Source: Thalassobaculum sp. OXR-137
GTDB taxonomy: Bacteria > Pseudomonadota > Alphaproteobacteria > Thalassobaculales > Thalassobaculaceae
Length of the DNA stretch: 64,000 bases
NCBI RefSeq assembly: GCF_034377285.1
Contig: NZ_CP139715.1
Location: forward strand, 4,758,001 to 4,822,000
Direction of reading: 5' to 3'
Shown: positions 56,809-64,000 of the stretch, piece by piece
Numbering within the stretch: position 1 is the first letter of the stretch
Layout: every line of letters starts with the position of its first letter
The notes under the pieces: model-generated
The model's input: only the letters and a program-made list of their open reading frames with translations
Databases searched by the model: none
What the model was told of the DNA's origin: nothing
Program-made: the position numbers and the translations under genes

Positions 56809-57093
56809 ATGCGGATCCGTTCCATAGCTATTGTCACCGGTATCGCCCTGGTCGCCCTGATCGCCATGCCTGCCACTCTTCTGGGCGGCGCGATCCTCGC
56901 CCAGTCCTACGCGCCGGAGAGCCTGAGATTCGCGGTGCACACCGCCACTGTCGTCACCGAGGACGGCCTGGACGCGGCGGAAATCGAAACCGCCTGGGCC
57001 AGCGTGCGGAATACGATGGACCTGAACCCGGTCAATGTCGCGGTAGCCGAAGAGCTCGGCTTCGAGTCCGCCGAGATCCAGGCTCCGCGCTGA
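56809..57093 (+). CDS. Small exported or membrane-anchored protein
   Basis: A 94-residue protein with one N-terminal hydrophobic segment (residues 5-32) that may be an uncleaved anchor, followed by a soluble acidic part (VTEDGLDAAEIETAW). It starts 4 bp after the 44-residue gene, with GAGG just before the ATG, so the two are coupled. No family recognised. Confidence 0.65.
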   Translation: MRIRSIAIVTGIALVALIAMPATLLGGAILAQSYAPESLRFAVHTATVVTEDGLDAAEIETAWASVRNTMDLNPVNVAVAEELGFESAEIQAPR

Positions 57094-57222
57094 CCCCCGC
57101 CCCGGGCGTCGCGCCGCATCAACCGATCTATCCGACAGGGATCTCGGACCGAGAGCCCTGTCGCGCGTTACGCCTGACGCACAGCCGACAGAAACGCCTA
57201 TACACCAGAGAAACGGCCTTCA

Positions 57223-58974
57223 ATGACTGTTCCGGCCGCCCTCAGGCAGCTTCCTCTCCCGCCGCTCAACGACTCGAAGCCGATGGACGCGATGGAAACG
57301 ACACTGGGGGTTGAGACACGGCAAGATCCAGCGGAAGAGACGTCGGCAGAGACGGTCACCCCGCTGATCGCGGCGAGCGAAGCCTATCCCGCCCTCGAAG
57401 AACGGATCTTCGACGCCAAGCGCGAGGTGCTCCTCGGATTCCGTATTTTCGATCCGACAACCAGACTGCGCTCCCAGCGGGTCACGGACTCGGGCCTGAC
57501 GACCTGGGCAGACCTGATCGCCGACGTGTCGTCGCGGGGCGTCGATGTGCGGATCCTGCTCACCGATTTCGAGCCCACCGTCGCCACCGATCTTCACAAG
57601 CTGACCTGGGCCTCCGTGCGCGGCTTTCATACGGCCCGCATCGACGCCGGCGACGACGGGGACCCGCGCCCGGGTCTGCAGGTGATCGCCGCGCTGCACG
57701 AGGCCAAGGTCGGCAAGATGTTGCGCTGGGTATTCTGGCCGCTGGTTTGGTATCGGGTCCGCCGTCTGGCCACGATCCAGGGCGTCCGTCCCGAGACCCT
57801 GCTGGCGGAGGCGCCCGGCCTCGCGCCGCTGCTGGGAACCCGCAATCCCAGCGCTCTCCTGCCCCGTTTCGGGACTCCCCCGCGCCTGCGACCGGCCACC
57901 TATCATCAGAAGCTCGCCATCGTCGACGGCACGTACGCCGTGATCGGCGGGCTGGACATCAACGAGCGGCGCTACGACACGCCGGCCCACGATCTTCCGT
58001 CCGATGAAACCTGGCACGATGTCAGCCTGGGCATCACCGGTCCGGTTTGCGACGACGCGCGGGACCATTTCATCGATTGCTGGAACCGGGAGGTGAAGCC
58101 GTTCAACCAGCGGGTCAAGCGCCTGCGCCGGTTCGTGCGCAATATGCCTGCCCTGGTGGAGCGGATGGACGTGCCGGACACGTCGGCCCGCCCGCAGCGC
58201 GTCGACGACCGCCGATTGCGCTTCATCCGCACGGTGTCCCGCCAGCGCCGCACGCTCACGGAATTCGGCCCCCGACCGGCGATCATGGAGATCGAGCAGG
58301 CGCATATCGACGCCATCCGCCAGGCGGAGGGCATGATCTACATCGAGACCCAGTTCCTGCGGTCGCGGAGCATCGTCCTGGAACTGGTGGCGGCCGCACA
58401 CCGCCAGCCCGACCTGCGTCTGATCCTTCTGCTGCCGTCGGCGCCGCAGGAGGTGCTGTACGAAGACGCCACGGAGCCGCCGCATCGGCACGGCGAATGG
58501 CTGCAGATCCAGTGCCTGGAGGCGATCCGGCAAGCGTTCGGCGAGCGTGCGGCGTTCTATTCGTTGGTGAACCGGTATCAGGAGCTGGAGACGGACGACC
58601 GCCGGACGATCGACGGGCACCCGGTCATCTATATTCACTCCAAGGTCTTCATCGTCGACCACCGCCTGGCGATGATCAGCTCAGCCAACCTCAACGGCCG
58701 AAGCCTGCGCTGGGACACCGAGGCCGGGGTGGTGTGGAACGACGCCGAAGAGGTCCGCGCCTTCGAACAGCGGCTGTGGGATTACCATCTGGGCTCCGTC
58801 TTCGCGGGCCGGCGCATTGCCGGCCGCAATGAAGAGCTTTTCGATCTGTGGAAGGAGGCAGCGACCGGCGGGCCGGCTGAGGCGGAACGGCGCCCGTATA
58901 TCGCCGACTTTCCGTTCGAAGAGGGTCGGGCCTTTGCCAGAAAATCGTGGTTCGTCCCGGACGATCTCGTTTGA
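57223..58974 (+). CDS. Phospholipase D-like protein (two HKD motifs)
   Basis: A 583-residue PLD-superfamily enzyme. The two catalytic motifs are YHQKLAIVDGTYAVIGG and IHSKVFIVDHRLAMISSANL, each HxK(x4)D. Such enzymes hydrolyse or transfer phosphatidyl groups, and some are cardiolipin synthases; no membrane segment is seen. The first 35 residues are low-complexity, so an ATG at 57283 is an alternative start. The ribosome-binding site is poor. It follows the sigma-linked small genes on the same strand. Confidence 0.85.
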   Translation: MTVPAALRQLPLPPLNDSKPMDAMETTLGVETRQDPAEETSAETVTPLIAASEAYPALEERIFDAKREVLLGFRIFDPTTRLRSQRVTDSGLTTWADLIADVSSRGVDVRILLTDFEPTVATDLHKLTWASVRGFHTARIDAGDDGDPRPGLQVIAALHEAKVGKMLRWVFWPLVWYRVRRLATIQGVRPETLLAEAPGLAPLLGTRNPSALLPRFGTPPRLRPATYHQKLAIVDGTYAVIGGLDINERRYDTPAHDLPSDETWHDVSLGITGPVCDDARDHFIDCWNREVKPFNQRVKRLRRFVRNMPALVERMDVPDTSARPQRVDDRRLRFIRTVSRQRRTLTEFGPRPAIMEIEQAHIDAIRQAEGMIYIETQFLRSRSIVLELVAAAHRQPDLRLILLLPSAPQEVLYEDATEPPHRHGEWLQIQCLEAIRQAFGERAAFYSLVNRYQELETDDRRTIDGHPVIYIHSKVFIVDHRLAMISSANLNGRSLRWDTEAGVVWNDAEEVRAFEQRLWDYHLGSVFAGRRIAGRNEELFDLWKEAATGGPAEAERRPYIADFPFEEGRAFARKSWFVPDDLV

Positions 58975-58984
58975 TCCGACGACG

Positions 58985-59009
58985 AAAAATACGCGCCGAA
59001 GCGCGTATT
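58985..59009 (-). terminator. Terminator of anti-sigma-like gene
   Basis: AATACGCGC/GCGCGTATT (9 bp) with a CGAA loop is followed on the minus strand by TTTTT. It lies past the anti-sigma-like stop and just past the PLD stop. Confidence 0.72.
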
Positions 59010-59100
59010 CCCGAGAATTCCTATGTCCGAAGTGCACCCTGACCCGATGTGGCGTCGGCGGGACGCGGCGCGAACGGCTCAGCGCGTAGACCGCAGCCCG

Positions 59101-59346
59101 TCAGTTCCGACCCTGGTGATGGCCGCGGACGAGATCGAGCAGCCGTTGAGGCACCGGCTCGTCCGTCATCGGGTCGAGTGCCCGGTGCAGAAGGGCATTC
59201 TGCGCCATGAACGCGCCCAGCGTTTCCGCACATCGATCATCCTGCAGATCGAGCTCTTCGATCGCTTCGGCCAGATCGCCATCCGCCTGCCCATCCACGA
59301 ACGCAGATAGATCTTCGATCGTGATGACATCCAGCAGGGTGGGCAT
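59101..59346 (-). CDS. Small anti-sigma-factor-like protein (EPVP motif)
   Basis: An 81-residue soluble protein. It opens with TIEDLSAFVDGQADGDLAEA, as in RsiW-type anti-sigma factors, and ends with LLHRALDPMTDEPVPQRLLD. The L-x6-D-x3-EPVP-x-RLLDL core is shared by anti-sigma factors and by NepR, the EcfG inhibitor. There is no zinc-binding HCC motif and no membrane segment. GGAG is eight bases before the ATG at 59346; an in-frame codon at 59388 is less likely. An exact EcfG-type promoter precedes it, the feedback expected of a NepR-like inhibitor. Confidence 0.68.
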   Translation of the reverse strand: MPTLLDVITIEDLSAFVDGQADGDLAEAIEELDLQDDRCAETLGAFMAQNALLHRALDPMTDEPVPQRLLDLVRGHHQGRN

Positions 59347-59406
59347 CTCATGATCTCCGTTTCGCGACAATGACATACTGAATCTCACTCTGTTGCACGA
59401 CTAAAG

Positions 59407-59431
59407 AACGTCCAACCGCGAGTATGGTTCC
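59407..59431 (-). promoter_or_regulatory. EcfG-type promoter for anti-sigma-like gene
   Basis: Exact GGAAC-N16-CGTT on the minus strand, 60 bp before the preferred ATG at 59346. Confidence 0.78.
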
Positions 59432-59524
59432 TAAAATTACATCGACTTTGAAAATATTCCAGGGAGATTCAACATCTTAAGATCTTAACCCTGACTGTTA
59501 ACTTTTGGTGCACCAGAGAGCCCG

Positions 59525-59831
59525 TCAATTCTTCCGCCACGGCATGCCAGCGACCGGCCGCCCGAGCCCAGCCTGCCGCGGCGTGACCGGGAGCGTACCG
59601 GCCTTTTCAAGTTGCCGCCGGCCAGCTCGTCCAATGCGGCCTTCGCGGCCTCATAGCTCGCCACCATGGTGTTGCGCGCCTCGACACTTCGAGTGTCACC
59701 GGTACTTCGCTGTACTGCTTCTCGGTGTAGTCGAAGATGTCCGGGCTGAGGTCCTCCGCTGGAGAATGGTCGGGGCTCAGTTCGGCGATCATCCCCGACG
59801 GGCGACGGCCTCGCAGCGGATCGTGAACCAT
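59525..59831 (-). pseudogene. Frame-disrupted small gene
   Basis: The minus strand can be read as one protein only by changing frame twice: MVHDPLRGRRPSG through LSPDIFDYTEKQYSEVPVTLE in one frame, EARNTMVASYEAAKAALDEL in the next (shift near 59690), and LEKAGTLPVTPRQAG to GMPWRKN and a stop in the third (near 59612). Each piece looks coding and each shift equals a one-base loss or two-base gain. It may be decayed, or the shifts may be sequencing errors. No family recognised. Confidence 0.5.
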
Positions 59832-59855
59832 ACCGACCGATGGGGCATGCAGCGG

Positions 59856-63672
<3,817 letters not shown>

Positions 63673-63704
63673 TCGCGGTCGCACTGACCTGAGCAGATCC
63701 AAGG

Positions 63705-63736
63705 GGGCGGCGTCTCGACAGAGGCGCCGCCCTTTT
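63705..63736 (+). terminator. Rho-independent terminator of katG
   Basis: GGGCGGCGUCUC pairs with GAGGCGCCGCCC (12 bp, one U-G) across GACA, followed by TTTT. Confidence 0.85.
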
Positions 63737-63743
63737 GCGTTCG

Positions 63744-63768
63744 GGAACCGGGTCCGCGACAACCCGTT
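63744..63768 (+). promoter_or_regulatory. EcfG-type promoter for gene at window edge
   Basis: Exact GGAAC-N16-CGTT, 43 bp before the ATG at 63812. Confidence 0.75.
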
Positions 63769-63811
63769 CCCCAACAGACCCTAATCCCTCCACACGACCA
63801 TGAGGAAACCG

Positions 63812-64000
63812 ATGACCGACCGGATCGTCTGGAAATTCACCCCCGTCGCCCATGCCGAGGATCCGCGCTGGCTCAACCGGGAGATCGCGCAGACCCTGTT
63901 CGTGGAAGCCCCGACCTCCGGCGAGGCGATCGTCGCCGCCACCGCCTGGGACAGCCGCAACGTGACCGGCCATGTCGGCAACGAGAGCGCCCACAACCAC
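63812..64000 (+). CDS. Partial gene, unknown product (cut by window edge)
   Basis: 63 codons are open to the end of the window, starting MTDRIVWKFTPVAHAEDPRW. GAGGA lies five bases before the ATG at 63812; an ATG four codons earlier is possible. The visible part has no signal peptide and no family I recognise. An EcfG-type promoter and the katG terminator just upstream make it an independent stress-linked unit. Confidence 0.7.
   Translation, partial: MTDRIVWKFTPVAHAEDPRWLNREIAQTLFVEAPTSGEAIVAATAWDSRNVTGHVGNESAHNH

Overview
The window is high-GC DNA from an alphaproteobacterium, most likely a Rhodospirillales-type marine or soil heterotroph. The grounds are a PhyR/EcfG-type general stress system (a hallmark of the class), a bacteriophytochrome with an HWE-type kinase, an alphaproteobacterial style of polyamine catabolism, and dense coding with many NTG starts and 4-base overlaps. 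I cannot name the genus from sequence alone.

Layout. 0-19 kb is nitrogen and polyamine metabolism: a potDBCA-type polyamine ABC transporter, a class III (SpuC-like) aminotransferase, two glutamine-synthetase-like (gamma-glutamylpolyamine synthetase) enzymes, a metallo-beta-lactamase-fold hydrolase, a PuuB-like FAD oxidase, alanine dehydrogenase and two transporters of unknown substrate. It is interrupted at 5-8 kb by a membrane hybrid kinase with a response regulator and at 10-11 kb by an AT-rich formyltransferase gene that looks acquired. A succinate-semialdehyde dehydrogenase at 31 kb could complete the route from polyamine to succinate. 20-28 kb holds an unrecognised 580-residue protein and a compact chemotaxis-like operon (CheB-type receiver, double CheW, CheA) without receptors or methylation enzymes; two related palindromes lie at 22.3 and 27.9 kb. 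28-38 kb is housekeeping: glutathione reductase, a SHOCT lipoprotein, GabD, GNAT, glmS-glmU, a HAD phosphatase and tRNA-Val(CAC).

39-64 kb is the most interesting part. Heme oxygenase and bacteriophytochrome (biliverdin supply and a light-sensing HWE kinase) converge on a PhyR-type response regulator. Further along are an EcfG-like ECF sigma factor and a small anti-sigma-like protein with an EPVP motif. Seven exact GGAAC-N16-CGTT sites, the EcfG promoter consensus, lie between 51.5 and 63.8 kb, each in an intergenic region and pointing at a gene: an L,D-transpeptidase/M15 peptidase operon, two small lipoproteins, an OmpA-type protein, a DUF1328 membrane protein, the anti-sigma-like gene and a truncated gene at the window edge. 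An eighth site with one mismatch precedes phyR. I read this as a general-stress locus whose local targets remodel the cell envelope, with the phytochrome as a candidate input. The same stretch carries phosphoglucomutase, an orphan sugar-type ABC ATPase with a ROK repressor, a Crp/Fnr regulator, a phospholipase-D-like enzyme, OxyR-KatG, and two of three paralogous ribbon-helix-helix-like small proteins (the third is at 38.8 kb).

Start sites were chosen by ribosome-binding sites and family length, so several CDS begin inside longer open frames. Four genes are shorter than 60 codons (38468, 51782, 55079 and 56670). No rRNA, CRISPR array, insertion sequence or prophage was seen.
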